A stretch of 64,000 bases of DNA, from assembly GCF_025460765.1 (NCBI RefSeq), contig NZ_JAMWEG010000002.1:248001-312000 (forward strand). The letters are read 5' to 3'. Below the pieces are notes generated by a model. It did not search any database. It was not told the origin of the DNA and saw only the letters and a program-made list of their open reading frames with translations. The DNA comes from Micromonospora sp. MA102 (GTDB lineage Bacteria > Actinomycetota > Actinomycetes > Mycobacteriales > Micromonosporaceae). Numbering within the stretch: the stretch's first letter is position 1; each line of letters starts with the position of its first letter. Both the position numbers and the translations under genes were made by a program. Positions 55,756 to 64,000 of this stretch are shown here, piece by piece.

Positions 55756-57167
55756 CGTATCAGGACACCTTCGCCGCCGGCCGCCGCAGCGGGGCATCCG
55801 CCCCGTACGGCGGCCGTCCGGCTGCTCCCGTACCCCCGGGTCGGCCGCGTCGCGGGCCCGGTGGACGGCGGGCGCTGTCCGCCGCCTTCTGGCTCGGCCT
55901 GGTCGCCGCGGTGCTGCCCTGGTGGCTCGCCACCCCGCCCGGCTCGCTGGCCGACACCACCCACGTGCTCACCGCGGCCGGCCGGATCACCGGCCTGGTC
56001 GCCGGCTACCTGCTGCTGGTCCAGGTGCTGATGATGAGCCGGCTCGGGGTTCTGGAGCGCTGGCTGGGCGGCGAGCGGCTGTCCCGGGTGCACCGGGACC
56101 TCGGCGCCACCCTGCTGGTGGCGGTCCTCGCCCACCTGGCGCTGCTGGTGGTCGGGTACGCCCGGCTGGAACGCAACTCGATCCTCGGCCAGGTCGGCGC
56201 CCTGCTGACCCACTACGAGGACATGGTCTCCGCCTTCGTGGCGACCGGCATCATGGTGGCGGTCGGGCTCACCGCGGTGCGAGGCGTCCGCCGGCGGATG
56301 CCCTACGAACTCTGGTACCACCTGCACCTGACCAGCTACCTCGCCCTGCTGCTCGGCTACGGCCACCAGTTCAGCAACGGCGCCCAGCTCTACGAGCCGG
56401 GCCCGGTGCGCACCGGCTGGATCGCCGCCTACCTGCTGGTGGTGGCCGCGCTGGTGTGGGGGCGGCTGGTCGCCCCGCTGCGCTTCAACCTCCGGCACCG
56501 GCTGCGGGTCGCCGACGTGGTGGCGGAGAGCCCGGACACCGTCTCGATCTACCTGACCGGGCACCGCCTCAACCAGATCGACCTGCTCGGCGGCCAGTAC
56601 TTCCGCTGGCGCTTCCTCAACCCCGGCGGCTGGTGGCAGTCGCACCCGTTCTCCCTTTCCGCGGCGGGCAACGGCCGCTGGCTGCGGCTCACCGTGAAGG
56701 TCGTCGGCCGGCACACCGCCGACCTCCGGGATCTCACCCCGGGCACCCGGGTCTGGGCGGAGGGGCCGTCCGGCACCTTCACGGCGGCGCACCGCACCCG
56801 GGAACGCGCCCTGCTGATCGCCGGCGGCAGCGGCATCGGCCCGCTGCGGGCCATGCTGGAGGAGCTGCCGCCCGGTGCGGCGCTCATCTACCGCGCCCGC
56901 ACCCCGGCCGACGTGCTGCTGCACAACGAGCTGGACTGGCTCGCCCAGGCCCGGCACACCTCGGTCTGGTACGTGGTCGGCTCCCGCGACGACCCCGGCC
57001 CCCGGCAGGTGATGAGCCCGGAGGGGCTGCGCCGGCTGGTGCCCGACCTGACCCGGCGCGACGTCTACCTGTGCGGCCCGGGTGGCCTGGTCGAGGAGGC
57101 GGTCCGGGCACTGCGCCGGGCCGGCGTGCCGCGCCGGCAGATCCATCTCGCCACCTTCGAGCTGTAG
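55752..57167 (+). CDS. Ferric-reductase-like transmembrane protein with FAD/NAD(P) domains
   Basis: 471 residues. A short Pro/Gly-rich N-terminus is followed by about six helices holding heme-ligand histidines (LSRVHRDLGATLLVAVLAHL and MPYELWYHLHLTSYLALLLG). The cytoplasmic part has the FAD motif HPFSLSAAGNGRWLRLTVKV (HPFS), the GPSGTF site, and the NAD(P) motif LLIAGGSGIGPLRAMLEELP with VYLCGPGGLVEEAVRALRRA. It passes electrons from NAD(P)H across the membrane. GTG overlaps the DUF1501 stop (GTGA). Confidence 0.93.
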   Translation: MTYQDTFAAGRRSGASAPYGGRPAAPVPPGRPRRGPGGRRALSAAFWLGLVAAVLPWWLATPPGSLADTTHVLTAAGRITGLVAGYLLLVQVLMMSRLGVLERWLGGERLSRVHRDLGATLLVAVLAHLALLVVGYARLERNSILGQVGALLTHYEDMVSAFVATGIMVAVGLTAVRGVRRRMPYELWYHLHLTSYLALLLGYGHQFSNGAQLYEPGPVRTGWIAAYLLVVAALVWGRLVAPLRFNLRHRLRVADVVAESPDTVSIYLTGHRLNQIDLLGGQYFRWRFLNPGGWWQSHPFSLSAAGNGRWLRLTVKVVGRHTADLRDLTPGTRVWAEGPSGTFTAAHRTRERALLIAGGSGIGPLRAMLEELPPGAALIYRARTPADVLLHNELDWLAQARHTSVWYVVGSRDDPGPRQVMSPEGLRRLVPDLTRRDVYLCGPGGLVEEAVRALRRAGVPRRQIHLATFEL

Positions 57168-57180
57168 AGAGGCCCCGCCC

Positions 57181-57765
57181 ATGCGTCGCGCGCTCCTCGC
57201 GATCACCGGCCTGGCCGCCGGCACCACCGCGCTGGTGGTGCTCAAGGGCGCCCCCGGCACCGGCCAGGCCGCCCAGGACCGGCCGGTCGCCGCGGCCCCC
57301 GTCGCCCCCGGAGGGCCGGCGGCTCCCGGGCCGACCCCGGCCGGCGTCACCCCCTCCGCCCGGCCGAGCGCGTCGGCGAAGCCCACGGCCAAGCCCGCCG
57401 CCAGCCGCACGCCCGGCACCCGCGGCGGCACCACGACCCGGGCCACCACCGCCGCCCCGCGGACCACCACCAAGGCGCCGACCGTCACCACCCGCACGGT
57501 GACCGGCCCGACGGTCGCCTACCGCTACGGCTCCCTGCGGGTGCAGATCACCCTGAGCGGCAGCCGGATCGTCGACGCCACCGGCCTCGACATGCCGGTC
57601 GGCGGTCAGGAGGGCCTGCGCGCCGACGACGTGCAGGCCCGCTACAGCGGCAGCTCGGGCGAGGTGGTCGCCAAGCAGAGCGCCAACCTGAACACCGTCT
57701 CGGGGGCCACCTACACCAGCACCGCCTACAAACAGTCGCTCCAGGCCGCGCTGGACAAGGCCTGA
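57181..57765 (+). CDS. FMN-binding domain protein, exported
   Basis: 194 residues. A signal-like N-terminus (RRALLAITGLAAGTTALVVL), about 80 residues of Ala/Pro/Thr-rich linker, and an FMN_bind domain with YRYGSLRVQITLSGSRIVDA and the flavinylation motif NTVSGATYTSTAY, where the Thr of SGAT receives FMN covalently. It lies between the reductase and apbE, the enzyme that attaches that FMN. It probably accepts electrons from the reductase outside the membrane. Confidence 0.92.
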   Translation: MRRALLAITGLAAGTTALVVLKGAPGTGQAAQDRPVAAAPVAPGGPAAPGPTPAGVTPSARPSASAKPTAKPAASRTPGTRGGTTTRATTAAPRTTTKAPTVTTRTVTGPTVAYRYGSLRVQITLSGSRIVDATGLDMPVGGQEGLRADDVQARYSGSSGEVVAKQSANLNTVSGATYTSTAYKQSLQAALDKA

Positions 57766-57767
57766 GC

Positions 57768-58541
57768 GTGGGGGCCGCCGCGGTCCGGCCGGGCCTGCGC
57801 CGGGTCGAACAGATCATGGGTACGGCGATCAGCCTCGACCTGGCCGACGACCTGCCCGCCGCGACCCTGCACGAGCTGGCCGAGGGCACCTTCGCCTGGC
57901 TGCGCGAGGTGGACGCGCGGTTCAGCACCTACCGGGCGGACAGCGAGGTGTGCCGCCTGGACCGGGGCGAGCTGCGGCTGGCCGAGGCGTCGGCCGACCT
58001 GCGGGCGGTCCTCGAACGCTGCGCCGACCTGTGGACCGGCACCGACGGCTTCTTCGACGCGTACGCCACCGGACGGCTGGACCCGTCGGGCTACGTCAAG
58101 GGCTGGGCGGCGCAGGTGGCCTCGGACCGCCTGGTCGAGGCCGGCGCCCCGAACCACTGCGTGAACGCCGGCGGCGACGTCCGGGTACGCGGCAACCCGG
58201 TCACCGGCGGCCCGTGGCGCATCGGCGTCCGGCATCCCTGGGACCCGGCCGCCACCTGCCTGGTGCTGACCGGCACCGACCTGGCGGTCGCCACCTCGGG
58301 CGTCTACGAGCGCGGCCACCACGTCGTCGACCCCCGCCGGGGCGCCCCGGCCGTGGGCCTGCGCTCGGTCACCGTGGTGGGCCCCGACCTGGGCGTCGCC
58401 GACGCCTACGCCACCGCCGCCGTGGCCATGGGCGAGCCCGGCATCGGCTGGCTGGACCGCCTGCCCGCGCCCTGGCGGCACGCGGTGGTGACGGACGACG
58501 GCCGCCTCCGGCACTCCCGCGACCTCCCGTCCAGCGCCTGA
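57768..58541 (+). CDS. apbE: FAD:protein FMN transferase
   Basis: 257 residues of the ApbE family. QIMGTAISLDLADDL at the start, FSTYRADSEVCRLDRGE, SGYVKGWAAQVASDRLVEAG, the Mg/FAD site NAGGDVRVRGNPV and ERGHHVVDPRRGAPAVGLRS. It cleaves FAD and attaches FMN to Thr in the SGAT motif of the upstream protein. GTG starts three bases after the previous stop. Confidence 0.93.
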   Translation: MGAAAVRPGLRRVEQIMGTAISLDLADDLPAATLHELAEGTFAWLREVDARFSTYRADSEVCRLDRGELRLAEASADLRAVLERCADLWTGTDGFFDAYATGRLDPSGYVKGWAAQVASDRLVEAGAPNHCVNAGGDVRVRGNPVTGGPWRIGVRHPWDPAATCLVLTGTDLAVATSGVYERGHHVVDPRRGAPAVGLRSVTVVGPDLGVADAYATAAVAMGEPGIGWLDRLPAPWRHAVVTDDGRLRHSRDLPSSA

Positions 58542-58557
58542 CGGCGCGGGACGCGGG

Positions 58558-58719
58558 TCAGCGGAGCGGCCGGTGCGTGGTGGCGGGGCGGGAGCCGCGC
58601 GGGCGCGAGCCCCGGGGCCGGGTGCCCCACGGGCGGGTGAAGGCCCAGCGGTACGGGCGACGCCGGTGCGGCGGTGGCTCGGTGCCGCCGCTGTGGCGGG
58701 CCGCATCGTCCTCGGACAT
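58558..58719 (-). CDS. Possible small Arg/Pro-rich protein
   Basis: 53 residues from ATG at 58719: MSEDDAARHSGGTEPPPHRR then RPYRWAFTRPWGTRPRGSRP. A GGGGGTGGAGG site is adjacent to the start. It is highly basic with repeated PRGSRPRGSRP. It could be a real small gene cotranscribed with the primase-like gene 86 bases upstream, or a chance frame in GC-rich DNA. Confidence 0.4.
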   Translation of the reverse strand: MSEDDAARHSGGTEPPPHRRRPYRWAFTRPWGTRPRGSRPRGSRPATTHRPLR

Positions 58720-58805
58720 CCTCCACCCCCGCTCCGGCGCTTCTGCGCCTCTCGGCAGGCACAACGAGTGCGACGCCGGTGAGGTCGCTGCCCGGGAGCC
58801 GCCGG

Positions 58806-59477
58806 TCAGCAGCCGCGCCGGGGGAGGGGGAGCTGGCCGGGGAGCAGCTCGGGGGTCAGCGTGATCCCGGCCGCCCGTAACGCCGCGATCAACGCGTTCT
58901 GCACCAGGTACGAGTCGGGCAGCCGCCAGCGCGCCTGCTCGGGGGCGACCGCCCAGCGGACCGTTCCCTCGGGCAGCCGGGTCGGCGGGGCCGGGATCCA
59001 CGAGCCGGGACCGTGCCGGACCACGTGGAAGCAGTGGTCCAGCTCCGGGCGCAGCGGGTCGCCGGGGCGCACCAGGAACATCCAGCGGCCGGTGGGGGTG
59101 ACCAGCACCGGCCCGCGTACGCCGAAGCCGGCCGGATGGGTGGCGACCGTGTCGAGCACCCGCCGGCCCAGGTGGGCCGCGACCTCCAGCACGTCGAACG
59201 CGCGCCCGGTGGGCAGCAGCACCCCGTGCGGGCGGCTGCGCCACCAGGTGGCCACCCGGGCCGGGTCGGCGCTCGCCGCGTGCTCCCAGTTCTCCAGGGC
59301 GGGGTGGCAGCCGACCGTGGGGCAGCCGGCCCGGCCGCAGACGAAGCGGCTGTTCGCCAGGCAGGCGCCGGGGGTCACCGGCCAGCCGTGCACGGCGTAC
59401 CGGACGGCGACCCGGCGCAACCGGACCCGTTCCAGCGGCGACAGGTGAGCCACGCGCGGTCCGACATTTCCCCACAT
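58806..59477 (-). CDS. Bifunctional DNA primase/polymerase N-terminal-like protein
   Basis: About 223 residues. The run VAVRYAVHGWPVTPGACLAN, CGRAGCPTVGCHPALENWEH, DPARVATWWRSRPHGVLLPT followed by FDVLEVAAHLGRRVLDTV is that of the Prim-Pol (AEP) N-terminal domain common as single-domain proteins in actinomycetes. The GxxxD-like catalytic acid lies in the GRAFDVLEV segment, with VLEV instead of the usual D-x-D, so activity is uncertain. Start at ATG 59477 fits the GAGAGGGG site; ATG at 59486 is possible. Divergent from the XRE regulator. Confidence 0.8.
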   Translation of the reverse strand: MWGNVGPRVAHLSPLERVRLRRVAVRYAVHGWPVTPGACLANSRFVCGRAGCPTVGCHPALENWEHAASADPARVATWWRSRPHGVLLPTGRAFDVLEVAAHLGRRVLDTVATHPAGFGVRGPVLVTPTGRWMFLVRPGDPLRPELDHCFHVVRHGPGSWIPAPPTRLPEGTVRWAVAPEQARWRLPDSYLVQNALIAALRAAGITLTPELLPGQLPLPRRGC

Positions 59478-59576
59478 GTGTCCCATCCCCTCTCGCCCGC
59501 CCGGAACTGTCCACACACCACACGTCGAACGCCGTCACTGCCGTAACCCACGGTCGTTGAGCTGACGAACGGCTGA

Positions 59577-59625
59577 TGCAACTTGCACGAAAACTACGAG
59601 AACTGGCTGTACGGCCGACGTACAG
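59577..59625. promoter_or_regulatory. Palindromic operator candidates between the primase-like and XRE genes
   Basis: TGCAA-C-TTGCA (59577-59587) and CTGTACG-GCCGA-CGTACAG (59607-59625) are two perfect inverted repeats in the divergent promoter region. They are candidates for binding by the XRE protein. Confidence 0.5.
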
Positions 59626-59720
59626 ACTGTGCGACCAGCGAAAACCTGAGTACCGACGGGCCGTTGCGAAGGTCGACCGGGGGAGATCAGCCGGACGCGG
59701 GCAGGGGGAGGGATGGGGAG

Positions 59721-60947
59721 ATGGACGAGCTACCCATAGGCCGGCGGGTCGCGTACTGGCGGAGCCGGCGCAAGATGTCCCAACAGGTCTTCGCCGACCG
59801 GCTCGGCAAGTCCAAGAGCTGGGTGGACAAGGTGGAGCGCGGCGTCCGGCGGCTCGACAAGTTCTCCGTGCTCTACGAGATCGCCGACATCCTCCAGGTC
59901 GACGTCCAACTGCTCCTCGGCAAGGACCCGGAGCGGCGTACCGACGCCCTCAACTGCATCGACCAGGTCGAGGTCGAGGAGATCCGCGCCGCGCTGGAGC
60001 GCTACGACTCGATGAGCGCGTACTTCGACGCGGCGCCCTACCCCCCGCCGCTGACCGACATGCGCAAGGCGGTCAACCACGCCTGGCTCACCTACCAGTA
60101 CGGCCGCTACGGCATGCTGACCCGGGCCCTGCCCAAGCTGCTGCGCGACGCCCAGGCCGCCGACGCCGGCTACAGCGGCGACCAGGCCCGGGAGGCCGCC
60201 CACCTGCTCGGGCAGGTCTACCAGATCGCCTCCTCGGTGCTGCGCAAGCTCGGCGAGTGCGACCTGTCCTGGCTGGCCGCCGACCGCTCGATGGCGGTCG
60301 CCCAGCGGGCCGACGACCCCCTGCTCGCCGGGATCGCCACCACCCGGGTCTGCAACGCCCTCGTCGCGATGGGCCGCCCCCGCCCCGCGCTCGAACTCAA
60401 CGTGCGGATCGCCAACCGGCTGGCCCCCGGCGGCGAGAACGACGTCCGGCCGGAACGCCTCTCGGTCTACGGGATGCTGCTGCTCCAGGGCGCCATGGCC
60501 GCGGCCCGCATCGGCGACTCGGCGACCGTGGACGACCTGCTGACCGGGGCGGCCGAGGCGGCCACCCTGCTCGGCGGGGACCACAACCACTACTGGACCT
60601 CGTTCGGCCCGACCAACCTGGAGCTGCACCGGGCCGCCGCCGCCGTCGAGCTGGGCGACGGCGGCCGGGCGGTGGAGACCCACCACCGGCTGGCCGAGCC
60701 CGCGTTCAACGCGCTGCTGCCCGAGCGGCGCGCGCACCACCTGCTGGACATCGCCCGCGGCTTCGCCCAGATCGGCGACGTCGCCAACGCCGGGGACATG
60801 CTGCTCCGCGGCGACCGGCTCGCGCCCTCCGAGATCCGCTGCCGGCCCATCGCCCACGAGGTGATGTCGGACGTACTCCGTCGCACACGGGGTGCGCCGC
60901 CTTCGCCGATCGCGGAGTTGGCTGCGCACATGGGAGTCGGAGTATGA
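59721..60947 (+). CDS. XRE-family regulator with TPR-like C-terminal region
   Basis: 408 residues. HTH at residues about 5-65: IGRRVAYWRSRRKMSQQVFA, DRLGKSKSWVDKVERGVRRL, DKFSVLYEIADILQVDVQLL. The remainder is helical with TPR-like pairs (LLGQVYQIASSVLRKLGECD, GIATTRVCNALVAMGRPRPA, HHLLDIARGFAQIGDVANAG). This layout is common in streptomycete and micromonosporal regulators that sense peptides or partners. ATG at 59721 follows GGGGAG. The flavoprotein begins 16 bases after it. Confidence 0.88.
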   Translation: MDELPIGRRVAYWRSRRKMSQQVFADRLGKSKSWVDKVERGVRRLDKFSVLYEIADILQVDVQLLLGKDPERRTDALNCIDQVEVEEIRAALERYDSMSAYFDAAPYPPPLTDMRKAVNHAWLTYQYGRYGMLTRALPKLLRDAQAADAGYSGDQAREAAHLLGQVYQIASSVLRKLGECDLSWLAADRSMAVAQRADDPLLAGIATTRVCNALVAMGRPRPALELNVRIANRLAPGGENDVRPERLSVYGMLLLQGAMAAARIGDSATVDDLLTGAAEAATLLGGDHNHYWTSFGPTNLELHRAAAAVELGDGGRAVETHHRLAEPAFNALLPERRAHHLLDIARGFAQIGDVANAGDMLLRGDRLAPSEIRCRPIAHEVMSDVLRRTRGAPPSPIAELAAHMGVGV

Positions 60948-60963
60948 GCGCGGGTCGGGTCTT

Positions 60964-61545
60964 ATGACCGGTTCGCACACCAGCAACGGGCACCGTCGGG
61001 TGCTCTATGTCATCGCCTGCGGTTCGCCGCTGGCCCGTCACGTCGGCCGGCTGGTCGACCTCGCCCAGCAGGACGGCTGGCAGGTCTGCGTGGTGACCAC
61101 GCCGGACGGCGCGAAGTTCGTCGACCGGACGGCGTTGGCCCGGCAGACCGGCCACCCCGTCCGCACCCACTACAAGAACCCGGGTGACCCGGACGTGCTG
61201 CCCCCGGCGGACGCCATGCTGGTCTGCCCGGCGACGGTCAACACCGTCAACAAGTGGGCGGTCGGCATCGCCGACACCCTCGCCCTCGGCCTGCTGGTCG
61301 AGGGGCAGGGGATGGGGGTGCCGATCGCAGCCGTGCCCTACACCAACGTGGCGATGGCCGCGCACCCCGCGTTCCGGGCCAGCCTGGCCCGGCTGCGCGA
61401 GTGGGGGATCCGGGTGGTCTTCGGTGACCACGTGGTGCCGCTGCACCCGCCGGGCACCGGTGAGCGGCACCTGGACGCCTTCCCGTGGGCAGTCGGCCTG
61501 GCCGCCCTGCGCGCCGCGCCACGCCCGGCCGCCCCGGTCGGCTGA
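60964..61545 (+). CDS. Flavoprotein (phosphopantothenoylcysteine decarboxylase-like)
   Basis: 193 residues of the HFCD flavoprotein fold: VLYVIACGSPLARHVGRLVD, VCVVTTPDGAKFVDRTALAR, MLVCPATVNTVNKWAVGIAD (the PAxxNTxxK motif) and VPYTNVAMAAHPAFRASLAR. It binds FMN; the catalytic role of this stand-alone form is unknown. It is likely cotranscribed with the XRE regulator. Confidence 0.88.
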   Translation: MTGSHTSNGHRRVLYVIACGSPLARHVGRLVDLAQQDGWQVCVVTTPDGAKFVDRTALARQTGHPVRTHYKNPGDPDVLPPADAMLVCPATVNTVNKWAVGIADTLALGLLVEGQGMGVPIAAVPYTNVAMAAHPAFRASLARLREWGIRVVFGDHVVPLHPPGTGERHLDAFPWAVGLAALRAAPRPAAPVG

Positions 61546-61638
61546 CCGGCGCCGGACCGGCCGGCGGGAGCCGCCCCGCCGGCCCGGTCCGGGCCAGCCG
61601 GCCCGCGACGGGGCCCGACGCCGGTAAGCTGGCCGGCC

Positions 61639-62505
61639 GTGAGCACAACCGGATCGCCACCCACGGTCGCCGACGTGGTGGCCGCGCTCGACCGGCGCTA
61701 CCCGCCCGCCTGGGCCGAGGAGTGGGACCGGGTCGGGCTGGTGCTCGGTGAGCCCGAGACCCCGGTCCGGCGGGTCGCCTGCGTGGTCGACGTGGTCCCG
61801 GAGACGGTGGACGAGGCGCTCGCAGCCGGGGCCGACATGATCGTCGCGCACCACCCGCTGCTGCTGCGCGGAGTCTCGTCGGTGGCCGCCACCACGTACA
61901 AGGGGCGGATCGTGCACCGCCTGATCAAGGCCGACGTGGCGCTGTACGTCGCCCACACCAACGCCGACGTGGCCGACCCCGGGGTGTCCGACGCCCTGGC
62001 CGCCCGGTTCGGGCTGACCGGGCTGCGCCCGCTGCACCCGCCCCGCCCCGGCTCGCCCGCCGCCGGCCCCGGCCGGGGCATCGGCCGGATCGGCGAGCTG
62101 CCCACCCCGCTCACGCTGGCCGAGCTGACCCGGCACGCCGCCGCCGTGCTCCCCGTCACCGCCTGGGGAGTTCGCGCCGCCGGGGATCCCGGGCGTATGG
62201 TTCGTACCCTCGCCGTCAGCGGCGGCTCGGGGGACAGCTTCCTCGCCGAGGCGACCGCGGCCGGGGTGGACGCGTTCCTCACCGCCGACCTGCGCCACCA
62301 TCCCGCCGGTGAGCACCTCGCCGCCGGCGGCCCGGCCCTGCTGGACGCCGCCCACTGGGCGACCGAGCGACCCTGGCTGGACGACCTGGCCGCCCACCTG
62401 CGGGACGAGCTGGGCGTCGAGACCACGGTGTCCGACCTGGACACCGACCCGTGGACCGTGCACGCCGCCGCACCCCGACCGGACGACAAGGAGCCCCGAC
62501 CGTGA
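61639..62505 (+). CDS. Nif3-like dinuclear metal centre protein
   Basis: 288 residues. GTG start with PPTVADVVAALDRRYPPAWA, metal ligands MIVAHHPLLLRGVSSVAATT, YVAHTNADVADPGVSDALAA and the C-terminal LTADLRHHPAGEHLAAGGPA. Nif3/YqfO proteins are ring-shaped hexamers with a dimetal site; their reaction is uncertain. Its TGA overlaps the GTG of the zinc-ribbon gene. Confidence 0.93.
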   Translation: MSTTGSPPTVADVVAALDRRYPPAWAEEWDRVGLVLGEPETPVRRVACVVDVVPETVDEALAAGADMIVAHHPLLLRGVSSVAATTYKGRIVHRLIKADVALYVAHTNADVADPGVSDALAARFGLTGLRPLHPPRPGSPAAGPGRGIGRIGELPTPLTLAELTRHAAAVLPVTAWGVRAAGDPGRMVRTLAVSGGSGDSFLAEATAAGVDAFLTADLRHHPAGEHLAAGGPALLDAAHWATERPWLDDLAAHLRDELGVETTVSDLDTDPWTVHAAAPRPDDKEPRP

Positions 62506-63239
62506 AGGCTGACCCGAAGGTGCAGCGCCGCCTGCTCGACCTGCAGGCGATCGACACCACGCTCGCCCAGCTCGCCCACCGCCGCCGGACGCTGCCGGAG
62601 CTGGCCGAGCTGGAGGCCCTGGCGCGCGAACTCTCCGCGCTGGAGGACGAGCGGGTCCGCGCCCAGGTGGCCGTGGACGACCTGGACCGGGACATCGCCC
62701 GGCTGGAGAAGGACGTCGACCAGGTCCGGGCCCGCAAGACCAAGGACGAGAACCGCCTCGCCGCGGGCACCGGCCCGGCCCGTGAGCTGGAGGCGCTCCA
62801 GCACGAGCTGACCTCGCTCAACCGCCGGCAGGGCGACCTGGAGGACGCCGAGCTGGAGCTGATGGAGCAGCGGGAGACCGCGCAGGGCGTGCTGGACGGC
62901 GTCGAGCGGCGGATCGCCGAGGCCCGGGACCGGCGCGTCGCCGCCGAGCAGCGCCGCGACGACAGCCTCGCCGAGATCGCCAAGGAGGAGGAGTTCAAGC
63001 GCGGCGCCCGCCAGCCGCTGGCCGGCGACCTGCCCGCCGACCTGGTCGCCCTCTACGACAAGATCCGCACGGACACCGGCCTGGGCGCGGCGCTGCTCAC
63101 CGGCGCCCGCTGCGGGGGTTGCCGGCTGGAGCTCTCCGGCGCCGACCTGGCCCGGATCCGCAAGGCCGACCCGGACGACGTGGTCCGCTGCGAGGAGTGC
63201 CGGCGGATCATGGTCCGGACCAACGAGTCCGGGCTGTAG
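62502..63239 (+). CDS. Coiled-coil protein with C4 zinc ribbon (CT398-like)
   Basis: 245 residues. Residues about 5-165 form a long coiled coil with heptads (LEDERVRAQVAVDDLDRDIA, RLEKDVDQVRARKTKDENRL), and the C-terminus has a C4 ribbon ARCGGCRLELSG...VRCEECRRIMVR. The family sits beside nif3 and RNase H genes in most actinobacteria and may be involved in nucleic-acid or secretion-linked functions. GTG start overlaps the Nif3 stop. Confidence 0.92.
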   Translation: MKADPKVQRRLLDLQAIDTTLAQLAHRRRTLPELAELEALARELSALEDERVRAQVAVDDLDRDIARLEKDVDQVRARKTKDENRLAAGTGPARELEALQHELTSLNRRQGDLEDAELELMEQRETAQGVLDGVERRIAEARDRRVAAEQRRDDSLAEIAKEEEFKRGARQPLAGDLPADLVALYDKIRTDTGLGAALLTGARCGGCRLELSGADLARIRKADPDDVVRCEECRRIMVRTNESGL

Positions 63240-63244
63240 CCGCC

Positions 63245-64000
63245 GTGGCGGTGCGCGCGGTCGTGATCGAGGCCGACGGCGGGTCCCGGGGCAATCCGGG
63301 GCCGGCCGGCTACGGCGCGGTGGTCCGGGACCCGGCGACCGGCGAGGTGCTGGCCGAGCGGGCCGAGGCGATCGGCACGGCCACCAACAACGTGGCCGAG
63401 TACCGGGGCCTGATCGCCGGGCTGGAGGCCGCCGCCGAGCTGGGCGCGGCCGAGGTGGAGGCCCGGATGGACTCCAAGCTGGTGGTCGAGCAGATGTGCG
63501 GCCGCTGGCAGATCAAGAACCCGGGGCTGCGGCCGCTGGCCGCGCAGGCCGCCGGGCTGGTCGGCCGCTTCGCCAGCGTGCGGTTCAGCTGGGTGCCCCG
63601 CGAGCGCAACAAGCACGCCGACGCCCTGGCGAACGCGGCGATGGACGCGGCGGCCGGTCTGGCACCGACCCGCCCGGTGGAGGCGCCGCGCGAGGCCGCC
63701 GCCCCCGACCCGGCGGTCCGTGAGGTGGCTGCCCGTGCCGCGACCGGCCGGGCCACCGGCACCGACCCGGCCACCATTCCGGCCTCCTGGGAGCCGCGCC
63801 CGACCGAGGAGGCCACCCGGCTGATCCTGGTCCGGCACGGCGAGACCGAGCGGACCGTGCAGAAGCGCTACTCGGGGCGCGGCGACGTGCCGCTGACCGA
63901 ACGGGGCCGGGCCCAGGCGCGGGCCACGGCCGCCCGGGTGGCCGCCCTCGCGCCGTCGGTCGCGGCCGTGGTCAGCTCGCCCCTCGCGCGGTGCGTGGCC
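63245..64000 (+). CDS. Bifunctional RNase H / phosphoglycerate-mutase-like phosphatase, N-terminal part
   Basis: At least 252 residues, open at the right edge. RNase HI domain (1-138): VVIEADGGSRGNPGPAGYGA (catalytic Asp), NNVAEYRGLIAGLEAAAELG (Glu), ARMDSKLVVEQMCGRWQIKN (Asp) and HADALANAAMDAAAG. After an Ala/Pro linker, a histidine phosphatase begins TRLILVRHGETERTVQKRYS. It resembles mycobacterial Rv2228c, which acts as RNase HI and CobC-like alpha-ribazole phosphatase. It begins six bases after the zinc-ribbon gene in the same operon. Confidence 0.94.
   Translation, partial: MAVRAVVIEADGGSRGNPGPAGYGAVVRDPATGEVLAERAEAIGTATNNVAEYRGLIAGLEAAAELGAAEVEARMDSKLVVEQMCGRWQIKNPGLRPLAAQAAGLVGRFASVRFSWVPRERNKHADALANAAMDAAAGLAPTRPVEAPREAAAPDPAVREVAARAATGRATGTDPATIPASWEPRPTEEATRLILVRHGETERTVQKRYSGRGDVPLTERGRAQARATAARVAALAPSVAAVVSSPLARCVA

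Overview
The window is a 64 kb piece of a very GC-rich actinobacterial chromosome. GTG and occasional TTG starts, short overlapping operons, DUF3052, an SNF2/SWIM pair, the RNase H/phosphatase fusion and a rifamycin-type monooxygenase all fit a Micromonospora-like member of the Micromonosporaceae; the genus is inferred from gene content only. Most of the window is ordinary core or accessory chromosome. No secondary-metabolite cluster, complete transposon, prophage or CRISPR array is visible.

Layout. 1-10.1 kb: 5' end of pyruvate dehydrogenase aceE, YjbQ, a PhoD-type phosphatase behind an AraC regulator whose stop codon seems lost to a one-base deletion, an MFS exporter with a MarR regulator, a fused alpha/beta 2-oxoacid dehydrogenase E1 with a long low-complexity insert, DUF3052 and an AhpE-type peroxiredoxin. 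10.2-14.7 kb: a tRNA-Val gene with a decayed integrase at its 3' side, followed by a degenerate island holding a SUKH-like protein, orphan hypotheticals, paired 21-bp transposon-end-like modules and an IS701-like transposase fragment. 14.7-19.5 kb: an aminoglycoside-phosphotransferase-fold kinase, an arsenic locus (arsR-aquaporin-arsC facing a small Cys protein and arsI), a TSUP permease and a YcxB-like protein.

19.7-31.6 kb: Sel1-repeat protein, a frameshifted alpha/beta hydrolase divergent from a WYL regulator, a Rox-type rifamycin monooxygenase with a rifamycin-associated-element-like inverted repeat upstream, a methyltransferase, an SDR, an AlkD-like protein, and a five-gene stretch msrB-msrA-epoxide hydrolase-redoxin-ltrA. 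31.7-46.6 kb: GH15 glucoamylase-like enzyme, flavin reductase with divergent XRE-cupin regulator, DUF6928, Stf0 sulfotransferase, a purine permease with a heavily structured 5' leader, GNAT, hydrolase, a SigE-family ECF sigma factor with its membrane partner, a kinase, a reductase/TetR divergent pair, a polysaccharide pyruvyl transferase and DinB. 46.6-64 kb: PfkB kinase, SNF2 helicase (containing a perfect 17-bp in-frame inverted repeat) with a SWIM protein, DUF3040, a DUF1800-DUF1501-ferric reductase-FMN-binding-ApbE operon, a primase/polymerase-like gene divergent from an XRE regulator and flavoprotein, then Nif3, a zinc-ribbon coiled-coil protein and RNase H/phosphatase.

The best leads are the RAE-like site with rox, the structured leader of the permease, the palindrome inside the helicase gene, the tRNA-linked island with its end-like modules, and the flavinylation/ferric-reductase operon that also carries DUF1800 and DUF1501. 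All calls come from reading the sequence and family knowledge; no database search was run.
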